Program-made: the position numbers and the translations under genes
Assembly: GCA_964576135.1 (NCBI GenBank)
Contig: CAZNTZ010000003.1
Location: 1 to 52,111 of the forward strand
Direction: 5' to 3'
Source of the DNA: CAZNTZ01 sp964576135
GTDB lineage: Bacteria > Pseudomonadota > Alphaproteobacteria > Rs-D84
Length of the DNA: 52,111 bases
Shown here: piece by piece, positions 27,279-34,255 of the stretch
Layout of the letters: each line of letters begins with the position of its first letter
Numbering within the stretch: position 1 is the stretch's first letter
The notes under the pieces: model-generated
What the model saw: the letters and a program-made list of their open reading frames with translations, nothing else
The model's database searches: none
Told to the model about the DNA's origin: nothing

Positions 27279-28004
27279 TTAAAATCTTCCCATTCCACCG
27301 TTTACATGTATTGTTTGACCGGTTATGTATGATGCTTCGTTTGATGCTAAGAATACGCATGCGTTTGCGATATCATCTGGTTCACCGAATCGTCCGGCTG
27401 GGATTTGAGCCATATAAGCTTTTTTCAAATCTTCGGATAAAACGTCAGTCATTGGGGTTTTGATAAAGCCCGGTGCAACCGCGTTTGCTGTGATTCCGCG
27501 TGATGCAACTTCTGCTGCGATTGATTTTGTCATTGCGACCAATCCGCCTTTACTTGCGGCATAGTTTACCTGACCTGCACTGCCGATTGCGCCAACAATC
27601 GAAGACATATTTATAATTCTGCCAAATCGATTTTTCATCATTGGTGTTATAACTGCGCGGCAAAGTTGGAAATTCGCACGCAAATTTGTATTTATAACGT
27701 CATCAAATTGTTCGTCTGTCATACGCATCATTAATGTATCTTTGGTAATACCAGCATTATTTACCAAAATATCGATTTTACCGGCCAAATCGATTGTTTT
27801 TTGAATAAGCACGGCTGCTTCACCGTCTTTGGATAAATCTGATACAATTTTAATAAAACCTTCGCCGAATTCGTTTAATTTCGATTCGTTACGACCAGTT
27901 ATAACAACTGTCGCACCAGCTTCTTTCATTTTTTTTGCGATTGCTTCGCCGATTCCACCGGTTGCACCTGTGATTAATGCTACTTTGTCTTTTAATGAAA
28001 ACAT
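27279..28004 (-). CDS. fabG: 3-oxoacyl-ACP reductase FabG
   Basis: NADPH-dependent reductase of fatty acid elongation, SDR family, 241 residues. Cofactor motif TGATGGIG (12-19), NNAG (82-85), catalytic Ser in NMSS (about 134-135), Tyr148 and Lys152 (NYAASK), and the C-terminal FLASNEASYITGQTIHVNGGM block. It follows fabD by 16 bp. acpP and fabF, often next in order, are absent; a terminator follows. Confidence 0.96.
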   Translation of the reverse strand: MFSLKDKVALITGATGGIGEAIAKKMKEAGATVVITGRNESKLNEFGEGFIKIVSDLSKDGEAAVLIQKTIDLAGKIDILVNNAGITKDTLMMRMTDEQFDDVINTNLRANFQLCRAVITPMMKNRFGRIINMSSIVGAIGSAGQVNYAASKGGLVAMTKSIAAEVASRGITANAVAPGFIKTPMTDVLSEDLKKAYMAQIPAGRFGEPDDIANACVFLASNEASYITGQTIHVNGGMGRF

Positions 28005-28020
28005 TTTTTCTTCCTTTTAT

Positions 28021-28932
28021 TTAAATTTCTAATTTTATTGCTTCTAATTCTGGCACGGTACGTTTTACCAAACCAGTCAAAACATTTCCTGGGCCAACTT
28101 CTACAACCTGGGTTATACCAAGTGCTGGCATTGCGAGTACTGATTCGCGCCAACGAACACCATGTGTGATTTGATAAATTAATGCCTCTATTATTTCTGA
28201 TACATTGGTCATAGGTGCGCAAGTTTTGTTTGAAATCAGCGGAACACTTGGTTCTTTCAATTCTATTTTTGATAACGCATCCGCCATCTCGATCGCGACT
28301 GGTTCCATCAAACGTGAATGTGGTGGCACAGACATCGGCAATAATTTTGCAATCTTTGCACCTGCTTCTTTGGCAATTTCGATTGCACGTTCAATTGTTG
28401 CCTTGGATCCAGAAATAACAATTTGCCCAGGTGAATTATCATTTGCAATGTCGCATACACCGCCTACATCGGCTTCTGCTTTTTTGACAAGTTCTTCGTT
28501 TGTAATATTCATTGTGCCTACAATTGCAGCCATTGCACCCTGACCTACTGGAACGGCGCGTTGCATTGAATCGCCGCGCAAACGCAATAATTTTGCTGTG
28601 TCATAAACTGATAAAGATCCAGCGGCACACAAAGCAGTGTACTCGCCCAAACTGTGTCCGCCAACAAAACTGTAATCCGCAACATTTGAATCACCGATTG
28701 ATTCGGCAACGCGAAGCATAGCCATCGATGTTGCAAAAATTGCTGGCTGAACATTTGCGGTCAATGTTAAATCTTCCATTGGTCCATTAAAAATAATATC
28801 TGATAATTTTTGGTTTAATGCTGAATCAACTTCATCAAAAATTGATTTTGCGATTGCATGATTATCATATAAATTTTTGCCCATGCCGACAACTTGACTG
28901 CCTTGACCTGGGAAAACAATAACTTTTGACAT
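28021..28932 (-). CDS. fabD: Malonyl-CoA:ACP transacylase FabD
   Basis: Loads malonate onto ACP for fatty acid synthesis. The 303 residues start KVIVFPGQGSQ, have the catalytic serine Ser94 in GHSLGEY, the catalytic His near 204 in VPPHSRLM, and the end motif EVGPGNVLTGLVKR. AAAGGTG stands before the ATG. It lies 24 bp after queH on the same strand without a visible terminator, so metG-queH-fabD-fabG may be one transcript. Confidence 0.96.
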   Translation of the reverse strand: MSKVIVFPGQGSQVVGMGKNLYDNHAIAKSIFDEVDSALNQKLSDIIFNGPMEDLTLTANVQPAIFATSMAMLRVAESIGDSNVADYSFVGGHSLGEYTALCAAGSLSVYDTAKLLRLRGDSMQRAVPVGQGAMAAIVGTMNITNEELVKKAEADVGGVCDIANDNSPGQIVISGSKATIERAIEIAKEAGAKIAKLLPMSVPPHSRLMEPVAIEMADALSKIELKEPSVPLISNKTCAPMTNVSEIIEALIYQITHGVRWRESVLAMPALGITQVVEVGPGNVLTGLVKRTVPELEAIKLEI

Positions 28933-28956
28933 ATTTTCACCTTTTGTTTTGTGTAA

Positions 28957-29505
28957 TTATACTTTGCGGATTGAAAATTCGCAACCGCAATAATTTTGAC
29001 GATAAAAGCCGGTGTTTTTACCAATTTCACATCGCAAGTTTTCGTCCCAATTTATTGGCAAATAAACAATATTTAAACCCGATTTTTCAATTTCTGTTTT
29101 TGCGGCATCATCAACTTGGGATTGATCTTTGTGTTTAGACACACCAAAAACAGATGCGACAGTGTTGTATCCATTATCGACAGCCCATTTTATTCCAAAA
29201 GCGAATCTGTGACGAAAACATTCTGTGCAGCGACTGCCCCGCTCTGGTTCATTTTCTAATCCGCTTACACATTCCAACCATTTTTCATGTTCCCATTCAG
29301 ATACAAAATATTTTACCCCAATTGATTCGCAGAATTTTATCTGCTCGTTCAATCTTTTTTGATATTCTGCAAATGGAAATATATTTGGATTATAAAACAG
29401 AACGCAGAAATCAGCGCCTTGCCCCTTTAATTCTGTGATTGCCCCGGCGCTGCAAGGCGCACAGCAAGACATTAAAACAATTTTTGATTCATTATTTTTT
29501 AACAT
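28957..29505 (-). CDS. queH: Epoxyqueuosine reductase QueH
   Basis: Reduces epoxyqueuosine to queuosine in tRNA, the non-homologous substitute for QueG. The 182 residues show the family pattern: paired cysteines in MSCCAPCS (C14, C15, C18), FYNPNIFPFAEYQKR, the RCTECFRHR block, a SVFGVSKHKD motif and the C-terminal GFYRQNYCGCEFS. The Cys set for the Fe-S/metal centre is complete. It overlaps the metG 3' end by 14 bp. Confidence 0.93.
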   Translation of the reverse strand: MLKNNESKIVLMSCCAPCSAGAITELKGQGADFCVLFYNPNIFPFAEYQKRLNEQIKFCESIGVKYFVSEWEHEKWLECVSGLENEPERGSRCTECFRHRFAFGIKWAVDNGYNTVASVFGVSKHKDQSQVDDAAKTEIEKSGLNIVYLPINWDENLRCEIGKNTGFYRQNYCGCEFSIRKV

Positions 29506-31189
29506 ATTTTGCTGTCATTTCGGCAATTTTATCATCATCAATTCGTGTGAACAGATTTTCTGGAACATAAAATTTTGTTTCTTCTGAAATTTTATGTTCG
29601 TATTGGTTTGGCCAACTAAAATCTTTACCATAAGATTCAATATTTAAATCATCTGTGGTTTTAGTATAATGGAAAATACGATTTATTCTAAGAGCAGTGT
29701 ATGGTATAAAAGGTTCCGAAATTCTTGAATAAAATGCTATTAATTGAAAACATTCATTCAATATCGCGCCTGCACCATCCAGGTCACTGTTTTTAATCAA
29801 TGTCCATGGTTCAGTCTTGGTCAGAAATTCATTTCCAATTGTCCAAAGTTCACGCAGAGCAGTTATTGATTTTCTGAATTCACATGCTTCTAATGCTTGT
29901 GTCAGTTCGTTTAATTTTGGATTTATTTGTTCTGCTAGATTAAATGAATTTGTCTTTGCAGCTTGTGGAATTGTATTACCAAAATTTTTATCGGTCAGTT
30001 TGGTCACACGTGAAACAAAATTTCCCAATATTCCGTTTAAATCTTTATTTACAATTTCTGCGAATCTTTGGATTGTGAAATCTGTGTCGTCCGTTTCTGG
30101 TGCAGACGCCAACAATGAATATCGCCAAGCATCACTGGGCGCATCATCTATTGCATCTTGCAAGAATATACCCCTGCCCTCTGACTTTGAAAATTTTCCA
30201 CCTTCGAAATTCAAAAAGCTTAACCCTTTGAGCATATCAACAGTTTTCCAATTGTCATTCAAAGCCAATTGTTGTTCCGGAAAAAATACTGAATGAAATT
30301 TTACATTATCTTTGCCCATAAATTGTGCATAGTGGCAATTATCTGGGTTTTTCCACCAATCTGCCCAATTTGGTGTTGCGGCTTGGGAAATTGAAACATA
30401 TCCCCATGGCGCATCAAACCATACATAAAATACTTTGTTTTCATATCCTGGTTTGTTTACTGGTATTCCCCATGGTAAGTCGCGTGTAATAGAAGTATCA
30501 CGCAATCCTTCGTTTGCCCAACCTTTTGCGATATCGCGTGCATATTTTGACCAGTGTGGTGCATGTTGTTCAAGCCAATCTTTCCATTGATTTTCAACCT
30601 TTGACGCCAGAAAGAATAAATTTTTTGTTGGGCGCATTTCAACTGGGCCACCAGTTACGGCACTTTTTGGATTCAAAAGTTCGTGCGCTTCGTACGAAGT
30701 GCTGCATTTATCGCATTGATCGCCGCGTGCTTTGTCATATCCGCATTTTGGACATGTTCCGATAAGTTGTCTGTCGGCAAGAAACATGTTGTCTGTTATT
30801 CCAAAAGGTTGAATTGTTTCACGTTCTTCGATCAGTCCCAGTGAATCCAAACGTGTGAATAAACCTTGGATCAGTTTTTCTTGTAATTCTGTATGTGTAC
30901 GTCCGTATAAATCAAAAGATAGATTGAAATCACTGACAGATTTCAAATGTTTTTTTAGATATTTATTATTGTATTCCAATACTGGCATATTTTCAGCAGC
31001 AGCACCAACTATCGCAGGGGTGCCGTGTTCATCAGCCCCGCATACAAATAATACATTTTCTGCGCTATATTTCGCACGGCAAAAACGCGCATAAACATCG
31101 GATGGTAAATAACATCCAACCAGATGTCCCAGATGAAGTTCGCCATTCACATACGGCAATGCGCTGGTTATCAAATACTTTTTCTGCAT
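29492..31189 (-). CDS. metG: Methionyl-tRNA synthetase
   Basis: Class Ia synthetase of 565 residues. HIGH is HLGH (19-22), KMSKS is KFSKS (FEGGKFSKSEGRG), and a four-Cys zinc knuckle CPKCGY..GDQCDKC lies in the connective peptide. There is no C-terminal EMAP-type tRNA-binding domain. I use the ATG at 31189, with AAAGG 8 bases upstream, rather than an in-frame TTG seven codons before. The leader between tRNA-Val and metG has a Met-Met mini-ORF and a heptamer repeat. Confidence 0.96.
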   Translation of the reverse strand: MQKKYLITSALPYVNGELHLGHLVGCYLPSDVYARFCRAKYSAENVLFVCGADEHGTPAIVGAAAENMPVLEYNNKYLKKHLKSVSDFNLSFDLYGRTHTELQEKLIQGLFTRLDSLGLIEERETIQPFGITDNMFLADRQLIGTCPKCGYDKARGDQCDKCSTSYEAHELLNPKSAVTGGPVEMRPTKNLFFLASKVENQWKDWLEQHAPHWSKYARDIAKGWANEGLRDTSITRDLPWGIPVNKPGYENKVFYVWFDAPWGYVSISQAATPNWADWWKNPDNCHYAQFMGKDNVKFHSVFFPEQQLALNDNWKTVDMLKGLSFLNFEGGKFSKSEGRGIFLQDAIDDAPSDAWRYSLLASAPETDDTDFTIQRFAEIVNKDLNGILGNFVSRVTKLTDKNFGNTIPQAAKTNSFNLAEQINPKLNELTQALEACEFRKSITALRELWTIGNEFLTKTEPWTLIKNSDLDGAGAILNECFQLIAFYSRISEPFIPYTALRINRIFHYTKTTDDLNIESYGKDFSWPNQYEHKISEETKFYVPENLFTRIDDDKIAEMTAKYVKK

Positions 31190-31208
31190 TAAAAAATCCT
31201 TTTGAGTC

Positions 31209-31243
31209 AAAGTTTAAAGTGGAAAGTTCAAAGTGTAAAGGAA
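31209..31243. repeat. Tandem AAAGTNN heptamers in the metG leader
   Basis: Plus-strand units AAAGTTT, AAAGTGG, AAAGTTC, AAAGTGT, then a decayed AAAGGAA, directly upstream of the metG ribosome site. Read on the mRNA they are ACTTT-type pyrimidine-rich repeats. Confidence 0.8.
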
Positions 31244-31254
31244 AAATAAAGAAT

Positions 31255-31308
31255 TTATGCGCGGGTGCGCATCATGAATACAGAATAAAATGCAATGTCA
31301 TAAATCAT
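31255..31308 (-). CDS. Possible leader peptide upstream of metG (MIYDIAFYSVFMMRTRA)
   Basis: A 17-codon frame in the spacer between tRNA-Val and metG with two adjacent Met codons near its end (31275-31270). These codons overlap the hairpin ATGCGC-GGGT-GCGCAT (31257-31272). No clear ribosome site and no clean U-tract follow, so this is weaker than the ileS case and may be chance. Confidence 0.25.
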   Translation of the reverse strand: MIYDIAFYSVFMMRTRA

Positions 31309-31319
31309 AATTATTAAAA

Positions 31320-31396
31320 TGGTGGGCGGTAATGGACTCGAACCATCGACCTTTACGATGTCAACGTAACGCTCTAACCAACTGAGCTAACCGCCC
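31320..31396 (-). tRNA. tRNA-Val (GAC)
   Basis: A 77-nt cloverleaf with acceptor GGGCGGT/ACCGCCC, D-arm GCTCAGTTGGTTAGAGC, anticodon loop TTGACAT (GAC), T-arm with GGTTCGAGTCC and encoded CCA. No terminator separates it from metG on the same strand. A degenerate tRNA-like copy lies upstream between it and its promoter. Confidence 0.97.
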
Positions 31397-31408
31397 TGAA
31401 TTTTTTGT

Positions 31409-31462
31409 TTCATACTTCTAGGATGACAACTTTGCTCACTCTAACCATCAAAGCTGACCGCC
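31409..31462 (-). pseudogene. Degenerate tRNA remnant upstream of tRNA-Val
   Basis: Minus-strand GGCGGTCAGC then TTTGATGGTTAGAGTG aligns with the 5' half of the intact tRNA-Val (GGCGGTTAGC...GGTTAGAGCG), and further on GTTGTCATC resembles its GTTGACATC anticodon arm. The acceptor, anticodon and T stems cannot form, so it is not a functional tRNA. Confidence 0.6.
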
Positions 31463-31473
31463 AGGTTCCGCCG

Positions 31474-31501
31474 ATTATAACAAGTTTTTTATTCCTTGCA
31501 A
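31474..31501 (-). promoter_or_regulatory. Predicted promoter of the tRNA-Val unit
   Basis: TTGCAA (31501-31496), 16-base spacer, TATAAT (31479-31474). The predicted start lies just before the degenerate tRNA copy, so the remnant is transcribed as the 5' part of the tRNA-Val precursor. Confidence 0.55.
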
Positions 31502-31538
31502 CAAAAAATAAATTAAATAGATTTTATTTCATGTAAAA

Positions 31539-31560
31539 AAACTGGCAATTATGCCAGTTT
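31539..31560 (-). terminator. Terminator after infC
   Basis: 9-bp arms AAACTGGCA / TGCCAGTTT around a four-base loop, with seven T on the minus side, directly after the infC stop. It separates infC from the tRNA-Val/metG unit. Confidence 0.9.
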
Positions 31561-31561
31561 G

Positions 31562-32107
31562 TTATTTCGCTGGTGCAACGATGATCGATTTTGTTCTCTC
31601 ATCAGGTTTTGATTTAGAATCAAGTATACCTTTGTCACCGATAAGTTCAACGATTTTTGCAAACAGTTCTGGTACAGCGTCACGTCCACGTGCGAGCACT
31701 TTCTTACTACCACGAGTCATAACTGCAATTTTTACTTTGCTGCCCTCTCCTAGGAATTCGAAAACTTTCTTCATTTTAATATTTAAATCATTTTCTTCGA
31801 TAAATGGTTTTACCCATACCTCTTTCAATTCAGACGCTTTTTGATTTTTACGTTGTTCTGAGGCTTTCTTTTTCTGTTCGTATTTGAATTTTCCATAATC
31901 CATGATTTTTACAATCGGTGGAATATTTGTAGCATTGATTTCGACAAGATCAAACCCGGCATCAACCGCCATTTGGAGTGCTTGGGCTGTTGGCATTACA
32001 CCGCGATTTTGACCGCTTTCGTCAATTAACTGAACTGATTTTGCAAAAATGCGGCCGTTCATACGCGGGCCAAGTTCACGTGCTTTTGTGGTATTAAAGT
32101 TTGCGAT
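31562..32107 (-). CDS. infC: Translation initiation factor IF-3, non-canonical ATC start
   Basis: IF-3 discriminates the initiator tRNA and start codon on the 30S subunit. From ATC at 32107 it has 181 residues: MIANFNTTKARELGPRMNGR, then VQLID, the DYGKFKYEQ linker and the C-terminal domain (RGSKKVLARGRDA). The first ATG at 32062 would lose the GPR.N block that alphaproteobacterial IF-3 proteins carry. AGGAG sits exactly 6 bases before the ATC. An in-frame ATT lies two codons further up, directly against the AGGAG, so it is too close. Rare start codons on infC mediate autoregulation by IF-3 in other bacteria. Confidence 0.9.
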   Translation of the reverse strand: MANFNTTKARELGPRMNGRIFAKSVQLIDESGQNRGVMPTAQALQMAVDAGFDLVEINATNIPPIVKIMDYGKFKYEQKKKASEQRKNQKASELKEVWVKPFIEENDLNIKMKKVFEFLGEGSKVKIAVMTRGSKKVLARGRDAVPELFAKIVELIGDKGILDSKSKPDERTKSIIVAPAK

Positions 32108-32153
32108 AGTAATCTCCTGTGTTTTGTTACTTCTGCGAGTATTCTAATAGTTT

Positions 32154-32879
32154 CTATAAAATTTTCAACAATTTTTGTAACTCTTCCCAGGCTGGTTTTT
32201 TAGCTTCTGGTTTCAAAAGAAGATAATTTGGGTGATTGATTGAAAATATTTCAATTTCTTCGTCACAATCAAAACTTTGAATTTCTTCTTTGGCAAGAGT
32301 TCCAAGTGTTAAAATGGCACGTGGTTTAAAAATTTCGATTATACGTAAAACAAAGGGTCTTGATATTTCGAGTTCTTCGCCCGTTGGGGTTCGCCCACCT
32401 GGTGTGCGCCAAAATAAAAGTGGGCAAATCAGAGTGTTTTCACGGGCTATGCCCATAGCAGTTAATATTTTGTCGAATAAATCCCCTGCTTCGCCAGATA
32501 AAATAATGCCAGAATCATCGTCATTTGTTGATGGAATATCAGTTATTATCAAAAGTTTAGAATTTTCATTTGTTGGTTTACTTGGTAAAACGGTTTGCTT
32601 TGCAAATTGTTTCAATGGATGTTCAAAATTTAATATTGCGTCGACAAGTGTGTCTATATCAGTTGAAATATTCGCCTTGGATTCTGCTTCTGCTAAGGCT
32701 TTATCTTTGTTTAATGGTTGTATTGGTGGAACAATAGAATGATTATTTGAAAAAGAAATTTTTGTATTTATTGTTTCGGACGATTTTGGTTCTTTTCTTT
32801 TTGTTTCTGATTTAGTTTTTACTTCTTCTAATTCCCATTTAACCCCGGCCAGGATTAAATCCACAATGTCAGTATTCAT
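32154..32879 (-). CDS. Uracil-DNA glycosylase-like protein (family 4 fold), divergent
   Basis: A 241-residue protein. The C-terminal 170 residues match the family 4 UDG layout: a LLIITDIPS block where GEAPG normally stands, GEAGDLFDKILTAMGI.RENT, the LLFWRTPGGRTPTGEE segment (usually KCRPPGNRxP) and HPNYLLLKP (usually HPs.LLR). The four cysteines of the Fe-S cluster are absent (only two isolated Cys) and the catalytic GEAPG is replaced, so activity is doubtful. The first 80 residues are a low-complexity charged linker. The start at 32879 has AAGGA about 9 bases upstream; a longer frame would run across the divergent pal promoter. Confidence 0.65.
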   Translation of the reverse strand: MNTDIVDLILAGVKWELEEVKTKSETKRKEPKSSETINTKISFSNNHSIVPPIQPLNKDKALAEAESKANISTDIDTLVDAILNFEHPLKQFAKQTVLPSKPTNENSKLLIITDIPSTNDDDSGIILSGEAGDLFDKILTAMGIARENTLICPLLFWRTPGGRTPTGEELEISRPFVLRIIEIFKPRAILTLGTLAKEEIQSFDCDEEIEIFSINHPNYLLLKPEAKKPAWEELQKLLKIL

Positions 32880-32890
32880 AAGATTTTTCC

Positions 32891-32919
32891 TTGATTTTAT
32901 CAATATATTTCTATAAAAT
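32891..32919 (+). promoter_or_regulatory. Predicted promoter of pal
   Basis: TTGATT (32891-32896), 17-base spacer, TAAAAT (32914-32919). It lies in the 76-bp divergent gap to the UDG-like gene. Confidence 0.45.
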
Positions 32920-32955
32920 ACAACGTGAACAATGAAAATACAAGGGAGTATTTCA

Positions 32956-33372
32956 ATGAAACTGCAAAACTTAGCAATGTTACTGGCTGCCACGGGTCTC
33001 CTGGCTGCTTGCGGTTCTAACAAAATAGTTGAACCATCTGACATGAATGGCCAAAAGGTTTTCTTTGCTTATGATTCCTCGGAAATTTCCGAAGATGCAC
33101 GCAATAACCTGTTGGGACAATCATTGTATATGAAAAACCATGCAGACACAAAAATCCAGGTTGCTGGAAATTGTGACGAACGTGGAACAACAGAATACAA
33201 CTTGGCTTTGGGTCAACGTCGCGCAAGCGCCGCTAAATCCGTTATTGTCAAAGATGGTGTAGATGCAAAACGTATCTCTACCATTTCTTATGGCAAAGAA
33301 CGTCCAGCTGTCCAAGGTACTGGCGAAGAAGTATGGTCTCAGAACCGTAATGCAACAACATCTGTGAAATAA
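32956..33372 (+). CDS. pal: Peptidoglycan-associated lipoprotein Pal
   Basis: Outer-membrane lipoprotein of the Tol-Pal system that ties the outer membrane to peptidoglycan. The 138 residues have a lipoprotein signal ending LLAAC with Cys19, then an OmpA-like domain: VFFAYDSSEIS, NCDERGTTEYNLALGQRRA (peptidoglycan-binding NxxERG.xxYN..L...RA) and ISYGKERP. AAGGGAG before the ATG at 32956 fixes the start; the frame is open eight codons earlier without a ribosome site. tolB and tolQRA are not here; a terminator follows. Confidence 0.95.
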   Translation: MKLQNLAMLLAATGLLAACGSNKIVEPSDMNGQKVFFAYDSSEISEDARNNLLGQSLYMKNHADTKIQVAGNCDERGTTEYNLALGQRRASAAKSVIVKDGVDAKRISTISYGKERPAVQGTGEEVWSQNRNATTSVK

Positions 33373-33390
33373 GTACTGTTGTTAGAAATT

Positions 33391-33415
33391 AAAACCCGCC
33401 AATCGGCGGGTTTTT
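33391..33415 (+). terminator. Terminator after pal
   Basis: 10-bp arms AAAACCCGCC / GGCGGGTTTT, loop AATC, then T's; 18 bp after the pal stop. Confidence 0.92.
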
Positions 33416-33478
33416 ATAATTGTTTAATTTCATATACTATTTAATATATCAATTCTTTTATACTTTAGTTATGTAATT

Positions 33479-33709
33479 TTATACGTAAAATAATTCAAGA
33501 ATAAAACCAATCAACGAAAGAAAAAGACCCAATGTTTCTATTGGTGTATCGTGAGTGGCTTTATAAATAGCTAGACGGAATTTGTTCATTTTTTCTCGTT
33601 TTGCGAATTCATCAAAAGTTCCTTCATTATCATATATAGATGCAGAGAATAAGGGGTATGCCATTAGAATTATCCCTAAAAATTGTAAGATTTTTGCAAT
33701 TATCATCAT
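33479..33709 (-). CDS. Small two-span membrane protein, unknown
   Basis: A 76-residue protein with hydrophobic spans at both ends (about 3-22, ILQFLGIILMAYPLF, and 57-75, IETLGLFLSLIGFILELF) and a charged middle (FDEFAKREKMNKFRLAIY), giving a helical-hairpin shape. I do not recognise a family. It lies 11 bp after another small ORF with a good ribosome site, suggesting a two-gene unit. Confidence 0.55.
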   Translation of the reverse strand: MMIIAKILQFLGIILMAYPLFSASIYDNEGTFDEFAKREKMNKFRLAIYKATHDTPIETLGLFLSLIGFILELFYV

Positions 33710-33720
33710 AATAACACTTA

Positions 33721-33855
33721 TTACATTTTAGTTTTTTGTAAAAAAACAAGAATAGATGTATTCTCCAATTCTTTAAATCTGATTAATTTATTATCAATCA
33801 TATTTGTGATGCCAAATAGAAATGGTGGCAACAAAAGTAGCAAATAAATCAGCAT
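33721..33855 (-). CDS. Very small membrane protein (44 aa), unknown
   Basis: An ATG at 33855 with AAAGG 8 bases upstream and a promoter 20 bases further up opens 44 codons: MLIYLLLLLPPFLFGITNM, then a charged tail ending FLQKTKM. One membrane span. The combination of promoter, ribosome site and the following 76-aa gene on the same strand supports expression. Confidence 0.5.
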   Translation of the reverse strand: MLIYLLLLLPPFLFGITNMIDNKLIRFKELENTSILVFLQKTKM

Positions 33856-33874
33856 TTATGAAACCTTTGCGGAG

Positions 33875-33902
33875 ATCTTAGCATAATATTATAAAATGTA
33901 AA
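33875..33902 (-). promoter_or_regulatory. Predicted promoter of the small membrane-protein pair
   Basis: TTTACA (33902-33897), 16-base spacer, TAAGAT (33880-33875) on the minus strand, upstream of the 44-aa ORF. The spacer from here to 34033 holds no other gene; it contains an 18-bp dyad ATTGATAA-AA-TTATCAAT (33968-33985). Confidence 0.45.
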
Positions 33903-34033
33903 GAATTCTGTGCAAAAATAGGGCGATTTTTGACCATGAAAATGCGGCAATAAACACCTGTTTAATAATTGATAAAATTATCAATATTTATTATATATCC
34001 CAGAAATCCGGGTTTTTTGGCGGGGTATTCTTT

Positions 34034-34255
34034 ATGTGCAAATTCCTGAAATTAAAATCACTGATGCAAATTTTGGCGTTCGTGATTTTGTTTATAATTT
34101 ATATATCATTGCGCTTTGGATTGTTGCACAATTTTTCATACCTTGGCAAGCAAAAATTATATAAAAAACGATTCGTTTTATTGGATGATTTTATTCACAT
34201 AAAATTTAAAGTTAATAATAAAAATCGAATTAAAAATTATATGAATAAAAATTAA
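34034..34255 (+). CDS. Possible small membrane protein (73 aa), unknown
   Basis: A frame with one hydrophobic span (about residues 11-32, MQILAFVILFIIYISLRFGL) and a basic C-terminal half rich in Lys and Asn. GGGG lies about 9 bases before the ATG and an 18-bp dyad about 50 bp before it. It is the only frame filling this gap and its end overlaps the gpsA stop by 4 bp. No family recognised; it could be a chance ORF in AT-rich DNA. Confidence 0.35.
   Translation: MCKFLKLKSLMQILAFVILFIIYISLRFGLLHNFSYLGKQKLYKKRFVLLDDFIHIKFKVNNKNRIKNYMNKN

Noticed and set aside
31209..31250. CRISPR-like or long tandem repeat array
   Set aside because: Units are only 7 bp and about four copies; no spacers and no cas genes anywhere in the window.
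32880..33044. Longer N-terminus of the UDG-like protein
   Set aside because: The extension runs through the pal promoter and start region, has no ribosome site, and the ATG at 32879 has a good one.
34000..34018. Terminator hairpin before the 73-aa frame (CCCAGAAATCCGGG then T run)
   Set aside because: Only three G:C pairs can form before mismatches; too weak to call despite the T run.
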